This document shows, piece after piece, positions 23,185-34,801 of a DNA stretch of 64,000 nt; position 1 is the stretch's first letter, and each line of letters starts with the position of its first letter. The notes under the pieces are model-generated. The model was given only the letters and a program-made list of their open reading frames with translations, searched no databases and was not told the origin of the DNA. Location: positions 682,001-746,000 of the forward strand of contig LNKV01000002.1 of assembly GCA_001465935.1 (NCBI GenBank), written 5' to 3'. A program made the translations under genes and the position numbers. Source of the stretch: Clarireedia homoeocarpa. Taxonomy: Eukaryota > Ascomycota > Leotiomycetes > Helotiales > Rutstroemiaceae.

Positions 23185-23977
23185 TTATGTAACTGTTTTT
23201 GTGTATGAAATCTTCTCCACTGATACACTTTCCTCTCCGTTCTCGCCCTTGCGCAATTGGTATACGTAGAGTGTCAACCCGAGACCTTGGACCTAGAACT
23301 TTATATTAGCAGTCATCCCTTCTAACATGTCAAAGTCTTAATTTGGGGGGTGGAAAGCGTAATGAGCCGATAACACAAAAATAGAAGAAACAATGATCAA
23401 AACATACGTCCATCAGACAAAAACTTGGCACGATCTCCTCCTCCTTCCCATCCTCTCCCACCACCCACCCCGTAGTCATCGCCCCCGTTGCACTCCCTGG
23501 ATTGACAAAAAACTTCTGGTCCATCTCATATGCATCGAATCTGTGCGTGCCACCCCAGCACAGCACGTCCACGTCCAATTTGTTCGCTTCAGCTACGAGA
23601 AGATCCGCTTCGTTGGGCGCAACCGCTGTGAAGCCTTCCATGAAGCCGATTCGCAGAGATCCATGTGTTACGACTTGCGAAAGGGGAAGAGAGGATGCGT
23701 CGGAATCATAGCGGCCTTTGACGATTTTTAAATCGGGAGTTATGGCGCGCAGGTACTCGTAGGTGCTGCGGTCGGTGAGGTTGCCTAGGCAGAGAGTTTG
23801 TCCGATTTTGCCGGGAGTGAGGAGTTTCTTGAACTATGAGAAGACAGTGTCAGCGTTGTTCATTTACGTTAGTAAGGGAAGTGGTAATTTATAGACTTTG
23901 GCTACCTTTGGTGGGATGTCGATAGCTCGGTCTGGAATATGTAGATCCCCAATCACCAGAACGAGTCGCGAAGTCAT
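23185..23977 (-). CDS. vps29: retromer subunit Vps29
   Basis: Vps29 is the metallophosphoesterase-fold subunit of the retromer core (with Vps35 and Vps26), which returns cargo from endosomes to the Golgi. Three minus-strand exons, 23906-23977, 23408-23833 and 23185-23292, have introns of 72 and 115 bp and give 201 residues. The sequence starts MTSRLVLVIGDLHIPDRAIDIPPK and continues with LTPGKIGQTLCLGNLTDR, KGRYD, the THRFDAYE block and FVNPGSATGA, all hallmarks of the family. The GDLHIP and GNLTD stretches sit where active phosphodiesterases bind metals. The usual active-site GHTH is replaced by a GGTH-type sequence, consistent with Vps29 being a scaffold. At 201 residues it is longer than the human form (about 182), with an EDGKEEEIVPS insertion and a tail (YTKTVT), as often seen in fungi. 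Confidence 0.95.
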
Positions 23978-24653
23978 CTTATCCAGGCCAATTCTTCAAT
24001 TTAGAGCTTCTGGTTTCTGCGGGCGAAGAAGAAGGGTATGAGGTTTAAGAAGGAGAAAAATCAGTGTATAATGTGGAAGTTTGGGACCAGAATGGGGAAT
24101 GTCGTTCGACGGCGGCCAAGTTCTTCCGACAGCTCCAAAAGGTGGCAGTACACTTTCACGTGTGTGGCTGTTATGGTGAGCACGTGTATACTTAGTAGGA
24201 CCAAGTGGAGGGAAGCTTAGGTACTTGTACTTCACTTCATCGTCAACATTTGCCCAGATATATTCCTTAATTTGAGCCCTATATGTCTTTTTAAGTGGCC
24301 CAGAGCAACCTATATCGAATAGCTAGGTAAGATAAGAAGATTAAGGTAGCAATCCAAGATATATAATATTGTGCAAATAGCAATACTCGTCAGGTTCAGT
24401 GTATTGGACTACAGAACAAGAGATACATACGGTAGCATAGTAGTTAGTACGGGAGAGCTTGTCTACATAGTCTGGCTCTTTCTCCTACTTAGTTCAGAAG
24501 GAAGAACGCGATTCAAAGTATTACTTGGTCCCATATTGTGACTAAGTGTGGTGCAACGAATGGGACTGATATTCTTTAGATGTCGGTACAATTTTCTCAG
24601 ACTCAGTGAGAGCATCTTCACCTGTTATTAAGAAATGCTTTACAAGTGCAGAA
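23978..24653. other. upstream region of vps29
   Basis: Promoter side of vps29 followed by AT-rich sequence (about 24.24-24.65 kb). No gene seen. Confidence 0.6.
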
Positions 24654-25935
24654 TCACATCCAATCCATTTCATTGTGATCAACTAATCTAGAAGTACCCC
24701 TATATATAGCAACTCCTCTCCGCCTAGCAGCAACCCCCAAAACATACCCCCCCTCCCCTTCTCTAACCATAACCCTCACCCCATTCCCATCGCCACGCCG
24801 CTTGTCCCCCACCACCCACCCAACAATTCCTCTCCCCCCCCTCGAACTCGCCACTGCCAAATCCCTGAAATCACAATAATCCCAACTCCGCAAGCCCCTC
24901 CACCCTCTCGTCCTAACTGCCTCCGCAACCACAGCCGACACCACCAAAGCATTCACCACGAACGTTGAATACACATACACATGCTGCCCAAACCGTACCG
25001 CATTAAACGTCACCTGCACATCTACTGTGCGGGTATCATTCACGATCATCGGCTGTGTGCTGTATATACAGCTGGTTTGGGTGGCGTAGCCGACTTCTTA
25101 GTATGTGTAGCCAGTGGCCAATGTATCATTGAGGATATGATCATCCACAAGCCCAACCGATGCACCAACTCCGAATGAGCGACCCAGGTAAGTGAATTTC
25201 GAATTATCGTATCTTGCATATTGACGTGGAGCACCATTGATGGTCGTTTCAGAGGAAAGACAATTGGACAAAAGACCTTGAGATAGGGTTCCTGGAGAAT
25301 ATGTGAAGAAGCCCTTTTCATTTCTCAAGGTAGGACCGGACGAATTTATCTCCGACGGCCGTTCACGAACAGAAGTCATATTCCCATACTGAGGAAGTCG
25401 GATCGTTGTGTCTCCTGAGGCTTTGGCCAGGACAGGTATAAAAGCACCAGCCCATAAACCGGCAGGAATAGCACAGATACTGACCCATGCCATGAGAGGG
25501 AAGAGGTACCGAATCTGTAAACTCCAGTTCAGCGAAGCTAGGCTGAGCCCATTCCAAAGGTTCAAAATTTCGAGCGGAACAGGCTCCCGGATTCAGGTGG
25601 ATGCGACTAGCGTAGTTAATGAGTCGGCATAGAGTTGCTATTTGGAGGAGCCCGAGGGCGCTTGAGATCAACTGAATAGCTATTTGAACAGAGGCCCGAT
25701 TCGACATGATAGCGTTGTATAACTCTCCGCCTGATATGGACACATGTTAAACATCTGCCGTCAGCAAAATACCGCTGATAATGGTGGTAAATATGAGACC
25801 GAGAAAGACGATGTAACGAGGTGTCGTCTCCGACCACGAAGACATTGGCTGGTTGAAAACTTCTTCTGACGGTAACATATCCTCAGACTCGCCAACACTG
25901 CGAGGCTCTGCAACGGCGTTTTTATGACCAACTCG
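24654..25935 (-). pseudogene. broken multi-span membrane protein gene
   Basis: Read on the minus strand, a coherent protein appears across several frames. A hydrophilic start containing QPMSSWSETTPRYIVFLGL is followed by a membrane span, then SNRASVQIAIQLISSALGLL with a second span. Next come a LNLWNGLSLASLNWSLQIRY block, a span with GLWAGAFIPVL, a large extracellular-looking loop, and a C-terminal span ending in ALVVSAVV. The pattern matches uncharacterised polytopic fungal proteins with an LWAGA/LTP helix, whose function I do not know. Lesions: TAA at 25747-25749, a frameshift near 25585-25595, and TAA at 25098-25100 after GYTY. Beyond the last stop the same frame continues for over 100 sensible codons (EVGYATQTSCIYS...) to 24654. 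CAA would fit at both stops. No intron with GT..AG borders removes these lesions. The true 5' end is not defined. Confidence 0.75.
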
Positions 25936-26466
25936 TAGGAGGCCATACCTACTTTTGTATGCTGAACCTATTTATTGCTTTTGGGAGGAGGAAAGTGATC
26001 AGGCAACATATGGGTTTTCGAAGTAAAAGAAACGACAACACTACTCCCTCCTCTCCTAACAATCAACAACCATACGAACGACAACATTGCTCCCCCCTTC
26101 CTCCTCTTCATCCAAGTAAATTATCCATCATCTTCCGCTTCACAACCCATCCATCTTTAGTAATTCAAGGTATGAAATAAACTCCAAATACCAAAGTGTA
26201 GTACAGCACACTATCCATTGCACAGATATATTGTCATATTTGGAGCTGGTCTTTGCGCTTGTTTCGTAGCTGAGATGTGCGAGGTAGTGATTTATATAGA
26301 TAGGTTAGATTTGTAGACAGGAAGAGAAGAGATGAGAAGGCTCGCGGAGGCGCGGAGGAGATATTCTACTCCCTTCCCCTCAATCCGACGATTCAAAAAT
26401 CCTTCGACCAACCACACATCCAACCTCCCATCCGCAAACTCTTCACGCACCACCAGAACACCCACC
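25936..26466. other. spacer between broken membrane-protein gene and DEAH helicase
   Basis: About 530 bp with no gene seen. It may include a lost 5' exon of the broken gene and the 3' UTR of the helicase. Confidence 0.5.
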
Positions 26467-28615
26467 TCACCCACTCATCTTATAATAACCCTCCGCATAC
26501 TCCACCAACCAACCCTTCTCAATACGACTCAAATCCCTAATATACACCTTCCCCGCCACATCCACCACCTCCGAGAAAACGACCCAATCCGCCTTTCGAT
26601 TAAACATCAGCGAGCTTGGATGCGCATATAACGTCGTCCCACCCCCTACATTACGAAACGTGCCATCAGCCTGCATTTTGGCCGCATGGGCAAAATAACC
26701 CGTCGTTAAACATCGCCTGATCTGCTCGCTCTTATCGGGTCCACCGACGGATAATGCGTTTGCGGAAGAGGATAACGATTCATCGACCGAGAGACCGAAA
26801 CGCTCGAGATGGCGTTTGAGCTGGGCGCGGATGCTGATGGCTTTGGTGAGGGCTTTGAAGTTGAGGTAGTTGTCGTGGCAGAAGCGGGGTTGTTTTTTGC
26901 CCTTTGTTATGAATGTTTGGTAGATATTTAGCAGTGTGATATGATCACCTTCCTCGACGGCGAATTTCCTCTTCGCGGTTTCCATGGCTTTTTTCTCGTC
27001 GTAGTCGTTGTAGAATATGTTTCCCCCAACTGAAGTCATAGCGGCGATGGTGAGGATCTCGGGAAGACAGTTGAAAGAGCTGGCAGAGAGGAGGGTTTTC
27101 GCCATCATGGGCTCAACAGCTAATTCGGCCATGCGGGTTCCGAGGGGCTTGGTCAGTTTGGCGTAGGTGTCGAGGGCGCCGAGGGAGAATAGGAGTTCGA
27201 GGGCGCGGATGATAAGTTCGGCGGGTGGGGAGGTGATGAATGGGAAGCGGACGATGTTATCGATGCCGAGAGCCTTTAATTGGAGGATGACGGGTGCGAG
27301 ATTTGATCGCTGGATTTCGGGAACGGTTGCTTCTTCCAGATTTTCGAAGTTTGATTCGGTGTATAATCGGAAGCATTTACCGGGTTTGGTACGGCCCGCG
27401 CGGCCGGCTCGCTGCGTTGCTGATGCTTTAGAAATCGGTGTCGCTGTGAGTGTTTCGATTCCGGTGATGGGATTATATGCTCGGAGTTTGACAAACCCAC
27501 AGTCGACAACATAGAGAATGCCATCAATTGTAACTGACGCTTCTGCAATGTTGGTCGAAAATATGACCTTCCTAGTGTTTTCCTGCGCTGGTTCAAAAAC
27601 ATACATTTGTTGCTCTGTAGATAGTCCAGCATACAGAGGCAGAGGCACGATTGCTTGAGCTCGTGGATGTAAGTTTGCGGCTCGTTCTGATATCGCTTGA
27701 ACTGCTTTATCTATCTCCTCTCGACCTGTGAGGAAAACAAGGATATCGCCATCTGGTTCTTTGGTATGTATGTCAAAAACTGTATCTATTGCCCTTTCCA
27801 GATAATCCTCTGCTGGGGTTTCCAAGTAAAGGACATCAACAGGATACATTCTACCTTCCAAACTGATGATTTGTCCGATCTTCCCGTGATTTCCCGAGCC
27901 ATTAGATGCAGCACTACCTTGAGCAATCAGGTCATCCAGTGTCATAGCATCATTGGCCTTAGGTTTCATCTCCGCTTCGGGATCGTTTGTGAAGAAGTTC
28001 AAGAAATCCTCTGCTTGAAGCGTAGCACTACTTATAATGATGCGTAAATCATTCTTGCGCTTCTTCAATATTTTTTTGAGAACTCCCAAAAGAATATCAG
28101 TACTTAATGATCGCTCATGGGCTTCATCGACCATAATGACAGAGTAACGCGATAGTAGTGGATCGACCAAAGCTTCTCGTAGGAGAAGCCCATCTGTCAA
28201 AAATTTTATCTTCGTGGCAGCGGATGTAACATCTTCGAAGCGGATTGAGTATCCGACTTCCTTACCTACTTCACAGCCAACCTCTTCTGCTACTCTGATG
28301 GCAACTGTAGTTGCTGCCACTCGGCGAGGCTGTTTCATCTTAGCTACTGGTCGCTGTTGCATAGGGACGGACGTATTGGGTAAGATTACATACCTGAGTG
28401 ACAGCAATCTGTTTCCCAGCCGCACACCATCCTGCTTGCTCAAGGTACTGAGGTATTTGGGTAGTTTTCCCCGATCCCGTATGGCCAACCACAATCGTGA
28501 CCGGGTAAGTCTCGATCAAGTATAGAAGGCTTTCACGATGTCGAGCTATCGGTAGCAAGGAAGAAGGTTTATGCAGCGCAGGAATAAAATTCGACGACAA
28601 GTCGAAATCGGCCAT
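26467..28615 (-). CDS. DEAH-box RNA helicase, DHX35-type
   Basis: ATP-dependent RNA helicase of the DEAH/RHA group. DHX35-like members associate with the spliceosome, so a nuclear pre-mRNA role is likely. Two exons, 28394-28615 and 26467-28329, are joined over a 64-bp intron (GTATGT..CAG) exactly between VTQ and PRRVAAT of motif Ia, giving 694 residues; human DHX35 has about 703. Visible motifs: Walker A GHTGSGKT (residues 44-51), TQPRRVAA (Ia), DEAH at 142-145 (II), SAT (III), FLTGREEID, STNIAEASVTI (V) and QRAGRAGR (VI), then the winged-helix/HA2 and OB regions ending EYAEGYYKMSG. The start MADFDLSSNFIP is short, as in other DHX35 proteins. No key residue is missing. Confidence 0.93.
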
Positions 28616-28969
28616 AGCTTGAGGTTAGCTGCCGAGGACGTTATCTATCTGTGACATCATAAGAAGGACACTAATCCCATATTTGATGGAAGCGATATGA
28701 AAGGACGATTGAATTTCAGGAGTATGGATGGGTCACGAGTTGGTCGAGGCGAATGAAGATTTGCTCGCGATGAATAAGTTGATGCCTTGCCTGAGCTTGC
28801 CTAACCTTACTCGCCTTAGAACTACTCATGACTGATTATCAAGGCACCAAAGGGGAATGGCCTCGTCCCTACGGAGTAGAACTAAGTTACCAACAAGCCT
28901 TGACAGAATTCGGACTCGAAAGGCCACGCGCTCTTGGTCGGCTACTCGGTCCATCGAAGGCTGCTGTGG

Positions 28970-29003
28970 AACAAATAGAACAAATAGAACAATTAGAACA
29001 ATT
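28970..29003. repeat. 9-bp tandem repeat AACAAATAG
   Basis: Nearly four units, the later ones changed to AACAATTAG. Confidence 0.85.
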
Positions 29004-29463
29004 AACCATCTCCACTGAATTTTGGTAATTCTGCGGGATCTACTCGGAACAGATACAGATGGGTCGTACGATGCGCTCCAGCTATCTTTGGAAATGCGTT
29101 CAGTCCCCTCCCCCCTATCGATCATTATCACTATCCGACAGAAAGAGGCTCTCCAAAATAGGTAAAGTCGGCCGGTCGTTCTCCATTTTACCATGTCCCA
29201 TGTCCCATCTGCCAACACAACACATACGGTACTTGTAATGATGATGATGCTAGAATGTCTAATAGCATCAATATGACCATCAATATAACCCAGGATCACA
29301 ACCACTGGATCGTCCCGATGAAAATAAAATTCGATGGATTGTTCTAATTTCGCTATCAGCTTTATCTAGCCACAGGAGTCTTCCGTGCAGCCTATCATCG
29401 TTATTTCCGCGTTTCCACATTTCTGTGCGGTGCCGTTGTGGGCCCCGGCCATGTCAGCCAGAT

Positions 29464-29489
29464 CCAGAACCAGAACCAGAACCAGAACT
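29464..29489. repeat. 6-bp tandem repeat CCAGAA
   Basis: Four units of CCAGAA plus a partial one. Confidence 0.9.
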
Positions 29490-30415
29490 GAACCTCGAGG
29501 GGAGAAGATGAGGTGGTGTCATGCATCCGGATGGAGATGCGATGGGGGGAGTTTGCATGCATAGAGGGTAGAGACAGTATCGAGGAGCTAATAGTGCAGA
29601 GGGAAGGCGAACTAGAACTATGTAAGCATAAAAGTAAAGCTACGTATCGTGCTCTCACGTCCAAAGGTAAAGACTGGAACGAAAGGAACGAAAGTGTGTT
29701 CGACAAGAGATTCACGACTTTCTTGGGTAGGATTTCCTGAATCCTCAGGATCACACGTGAGAACTATGACATTTTCCCCGGTGGTTGCGCCTCAATTCGA
29801 CAGCAGCAAAGGTTGGTGTTTCTGTAGCTATTTCTATATCTGGCGACACCAATGTCTCGTATCATCCGTTAAGGACGTATTCTCTCCGTAATTCCGCGCA
29901 CATACGAAGTCTTCCGCAAAGCACAGAACAGTTGGTCCGGTACAGTACTCGAAAGTCCCTCGTTCGTAAGCAAAGCTACCGTTAGCAACGAGGCTTCACT
30001 GCCTCACTCGACCTCAATTTATCTTGCGCTGGCGAAATTAGGTTGCGTACCCTTCCCTCCCCTTTCAATATCGACCACCGAGAACTAGAACCAAGACCAT
30101 TGAATCGACATTCCACATTCTACCACAGCGCAGAGACAGAGGAGAAGCCCACAATTCTATAGATAGATGAAAATTGAGGCATTTGCATTTGCACTGTCGT
30201 GGTTGGAGAGTCGATAGAGCAATAGGAGAAGTGGTAATGATCGAAGGTGGAGGCTGATATGATAGTGCTGGCAATGGATGTCTCGTGCCTCTTGTCACTT
30301 GTCTAGTCTCTCGTGATGTATTTTGGTGCACCTTCACTCAGGCACTCTCCCGCATTTTGCCATTTGCTTGTCAATCTCCCCATCTCCAAAGCTTTCATAT
30401 CTTCAAAAGAGGTTC

Positions 30416-30491
30416 ATCCAGTCGTTATCCAATCGTTATCCAATCGTTATCCAGTCTTTATCCAGTCTTTATCCAGTCTTTATCCAATGTT
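30416..30491. repeat. 11-bp tandem repeat ATCCAGTCGTT
   Basis: Six 11-bp units (variants ATCCAATCGTT and ATCCAGTCTTT) and a 10-bp seventh, followed by CATCCCATCTT-like decay to about 30,520. Identical neighbouring variants show units copied locally. Confidence 0.9.
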
Positions 30492-30796
30492 CATCCCATC
30501 CTCATCCCATCTTCATCCATTCTAGCCATTTATGCTCAAGGATCAACCCTTGATTGACCATCAAATATGCTTCTCATGAAGAACCACCCAAGATTTTCAG
30601 ATGACTGACTGGGATTTTCCCAACTTGGCGTTTCGTGCCCCTGGCCCTAAACCCGATTCGTCTTAACCCCTCAAGCACCCACGGCACCCCCAGTTTTGGC
30701 ACTAGCCAGTCAAAGCTTCATTCAATTTACTGGCTGTTGTTGACTTGATTAGATTTTTGATTTGCTACTGTCGCTACTCTACTCCTCATCCTCCAC

Positions 30797-30830
30797 CCTC
30801 CTCCTCCTCCTCCTCCTCCTCCTCCTCCTC
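30797..30830. repeat. (CCT)n microsatellite
   Basis: About 11 CCT units in the probable 5' leader region of the SKG6-like gene. Confidence 0.9.
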
Positions 30831-31388
30831 TTCGTTTCCTACCCTCTCTTACCTACCTTTCCTTGCCTCGACCTCCTTCAAGCCTCGTCCTTCTCAAACA
30901 TCACGAACTTCTTGGAGGTTGCTTGCTTTGCAGGCGTTTCATTCCTTTTCAATCAACCTCATCATCAGCATTAATCGCACTCGTTTGGCGGTAATTCACT
31001 CCTTGATTTCCAACTTGCTCTCACCTCTAGTCAATCATTTCGAGGATAGCATCGTCCCAAAATATCCCGCAATATCTTCGTGTGTTCTGCAATTAGACCA
31101 TCAACAATCCATTGTTAAGGGGTTTCGATCTTGACTGTTTACGTTTCCCGCATACTGATATCTTCTCTTCAAATCGATATCGCGGTTCGCATTTGGTATT
31201 CAAACTTAATTCATCTCCTTCACCAAGTTCTATTTACAAGATACCTTATTCGACTCCCGGTCACAACTTCCTCGACGAATACCACCCTTGCGACCATTTA
31301 CAAACTCTGTTCATAATTTCTTAATTAATCGTTCAGCCAAGGCACTACCGACCCTTCGACAACTGGCAACGGGATCGCCCACGCCAGT

Positions 31389-33662
31389 ATGGATCATCAA
31401 CGATTAGCAAATATTGTTAGGCTGGCCAGCCGAGTGCCATTGGCAGAGGCAGCAGCAGAAGATATCAGTAGTGTGGCATCGATATTGAAGCTGCCGGTTC
31501 CTACTATGCCCAGTCGTGTTATCATGGAAAGAAGTACAACTACAACAGCGTCGGCATCTTCTAGCACCTGTACTGAAGGAGATAATTCTGCTGCTTGCGA
31601 AAAGCCTGTCGGCGAATCAAGTTTTACGCTGCCAATTGCTCTAGGTGTCATGTAAGTTTGCTTGTATGATAGCCACAGACATTCTTGGCCGCTAATCTGG
31701 ATTTATAGTATTCCTGTCGTCGGCGCAATCATCCTGTTCACCATCCTCTCACGACGACATTCCAAAAAACAACGAGAGGAAGACGCTAATGACCCAACCA
31801 AAAATCTCGACTTCGGAATGGGTGATGTTTCTCGAGCACGAAAGGGCCCCAATGTCAATGATATGGAATTGGGTGATGAAAAGGGCATGGGAAAAGGACG
31901 ACAAGTTTCTTTGGACTTAACAAACGCAAGCCCGTATCTGCTACCGCCAGAATTGCAGAATTCAAGGGAATCTCTCCAGTCGCTCTCGAAATCAATCCAT
32001 AAGAACGAGGATCCATACCGACCAGTAACCGAGACCTATGGCGACGGTATCTCAATGCGTCCTTACTCAAAACAGGGCCGAGATGGAGCTTCTATCATGA
32101 CTACTTCAAGTGCAGCTCCATCAAGAATGAATGATGGTGTCGGATCCCCGAAGCAAGGTTTACTTTCCAATGCGGCTGCTATGTCACAAACTACCCCACC
32201 TTCGACTGCCGTTCGACCACCGAGACAAAACCCTTTGCCATCTAATGTTATCGCCGTCAATCCACCAACTTCCAAACTTCCTCCTATACCCACCCCGGGA
32301 TCCATTGAATCTCCCATTACAGGTCATGTCCTAAGGAACGGTTTACCAGGTAATCCTCGCCCCCGAAATGGTTCTACTTCCATCCCCGAAACTGGTTTAA
32401 ACCAGGAATCCTATGCTGGAATGCATAACTCAGCAATCAGAAATAGTAACAATTATCTAGGTTCTTCAATCGCTTCTGAACTCCATTCGGCAGCATCTTC
32501 ATCTTCAGCAAAAGCCAGCTCCCGAAAGGAACCACCTCCAGCTATTAATACCCTACCAAAGAATCCTAAGCCTACTTTGAAAGAGCCTGAAAAGGTCCGC
32601 AACTCTGAGATTAGCGACTATGGAGACGGTATTGAGGTTACTCCACCTTCTCCTGTCCGTTCAATTGCTAAAAGTAATGCGGCCAATCGTTACTCTATGG
32701 ATGTTCCACCTGAAGAATTTGTTCAAGCTGGTCTGGGTGCTCCAGGATTTGATGCTAAACGTCTCTCTATGGGTTTCCGGCCATTACCTCCTGACGCCCC
32801 TGAAACCGAAGATCCCGAAACCAGAGCTAACAGAATCCGATCCTTCTACAAGGAATATTTTGACGACTCAAAACCTGCGCCAAAGGGTCAATATATTGAA
32901 GATTATGATCAGAACCTCGGTGGTGACGCAGCCTACTTCGATCCTGCAAGCAACACTTTCGTCATGCCATACGCTGAACCTGTCACTCGCCGTGCAATGA
33001 CCCCTCCTCCACGTATGCCAAGATTGCAAGCACCACCACCTCAATCTATGCGTGGACCTATATCTGATAACGAAGGACCAAGAGCTTCATCATCGGCATC
33101 TCAACGTGGTCCAGTTCAACAGCCCAAGCGTCCTATTCCTCCACCCGCTGCTCTTACTTCACTGCCAACACCTTCCAAGCTTAAGGATGATTCCTTTATG
33201 CAGTCTATTGAATTCGCTCCTGAACTCACTGTCCGGGACCGTGCAGCCGGTAGATCGGAAAGTCCCTTCGGTGAAAGAAGACCTTACTCACCTGCCGTAC
33301 CCGTATTTGCTCCTGTCGTCAGTTCATTTGATGAACTCGCTGCAATGCCAAGCCCGTAAGTTCTACCCTATTCACCCAAATCCCCATCATTTCAATGCTA
33401 ACATCTACAAAGTCACATGCTGAGAAAATCTGGTACATTCACATCTCTCGACTTCGCAGCTCCCAAACGATTCAAGGACCCGGAAAACATGAGCGACGCT
33501 GGCAGTATCCGAAGTGCTAAAAGTGGTATTTCCGCCGCTCACCAAAACGCTATCCGCAATGGAGCATACCGTGTTAGCAGGATTCCTCAAGATGCAGTCT
33601 TCACCAGAGATGATATGGCAGCCACTCTGAAGCCCCAGTGGGGAATGCGTTCGGGCAGCTAG
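31389..33662 (+). CDS. SKG6/TOS2-type single-span membrane protein
   Basis: Three exons, 31389-31651, 31709-33355 and 33413-33662, with two 57-bp introns (GTAAGT donors, TAG and AAG acceptors), give 719 residues. A Ser/Thr-rich N-terminal region leads to one membrane helix at about residues 81-101 (LPIALGVIIPVVGAIILFTI), directly followed by RRHSKKQREEDANDPTKNLDFGMG. This is the pattern of the SKG6 transmembrane family, whose yeast members (Skg6, Tos2) act at sites of polarised growth. The long cytoplasmic part is disordered and Pro/Ser-rich, with a RANRIRSFYKEYFDDSKP segment. The second intron separates it from a conserved-looking HMLRKSGTFTSLDFAAPKRF tail. No cleavable signal peptide is evident. 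A role in polarity or the cell wall is inferred from the family. Confidence 0.87.
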
Positions 33663-34801
33663 ATGTTATGATCATCAAATAATGTCTTGTTTATTTTGTT
33701 CATGGGTCTAGACGTTGTAAAAAAAAAATTGGGACTACCATCAATCATCGATGCGTTTGAGCGAGTATTTTGGATTTTATTTCTCTCGTGCTGTTCTGGA
33801 GCTTTGTGTCAATATACTGGATGGTTGGATATCTGGTTGTTCTTGTGTTTTTACTTTTCTTCTGATGATCAATCAAACCAACCAACAAAACTGATAACAA
33901 CTGTTGGCATTGGAACTTCTTGTAAAAGCTTGCCCTGGGCAGAGAGTGTGTATGAGAAAAAATAGATTAGTGATAGAAGGGGGTATAGATAGGTAGATGG
34001 ATGTAAATGGTCCTTGCTCTTTGATCGCAGTCCCTCTACTTGACTTGACTTGCCATTTGACTAAGCAAACAAAAATACACTTACCTTTTCTCATGTTGAT
34101 AGTAATGTCTGTTCTTGTAGGGAATGAAAGGGAATGGGGAGGGAAGCATGAAGTTCAATCAAAATCGAAAATTGATCGATCAAATATTCATAGGGTATAA
34201 GTTAGAAGATAAAATGTATTAAGTTACTGTAGGGAAAAACAAAAATTATAAGTACGATTACAATTTGATGCCATTTTTATGTATAAGTTACAGATTTATA
34301 AAAGATGGTGGGTGGGTGGACGAATTGGGATGGGATGGATGGATAGATAAATAGAGAGATAGGTAGATGAATGGATAGATGGATGGGTGAATTTGAAGTA
34401 TAATTGTTGGGTAGAGGACATGATTTCAAAAGGAGATGGTGGTGAGGGTCAGGATGTGTCAGTACCTACCTACCCATATACTTACCTAGCTATGATATCC
34501 AGTTACTCTTTCTTTCTTTCTAGCTTTCTTACTCTTTTCCTCCGTCGGCTATTGCCCTTCCTCAGCCATTTATTGATTCGATTCGATTTGATTTTACATC
34601 AAACACCGGTCATTCACCTCCTTACTGTCTGAACTTTTCTCACCTCTGATAACCAGAACCAAAAAAGAAAAAGATAGAAAACTATTGCATCGCTTCAACA
34701 GAATCAATACTTGCCATGCCATGCAGACGTAACACGGCCAGGCACAAAGTATGCCGTATATAATCTTGTTTTCTAAATAGGACCAAAGACAACTGGAGCC
34801 C
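33663..34801. other. intergenic region after SKG6-like gene
   Basis: 3' flank of the SKG6-like gene. No gene seen. Confidence 0.6.
34301..34390. repeat. GATG/GATA tetranucleotide-rich stretch
   Basis: Degenerate GATG, GATA and GGTG tetranucleotides over about 90 bp. Confidence 0.8.

Larger units (their letters stand above)
28616..31388. other. divergent intergenic region between DEAH helicase and SKG6-like gene
   Basis: No supportable gene in 2.8 kb. It holds several short tandem repeats (listed separately) and, from about 30.75 kb, a C/T-rich stretch that is probably promoter and 5' leader of the SKG6-like gene. Confidence 0.6.

Noticed and set aside
28828..29028. 66-codon + strand frame
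   Set aside because: Half of it is the AACAAATAG tandem repeat; no domain.
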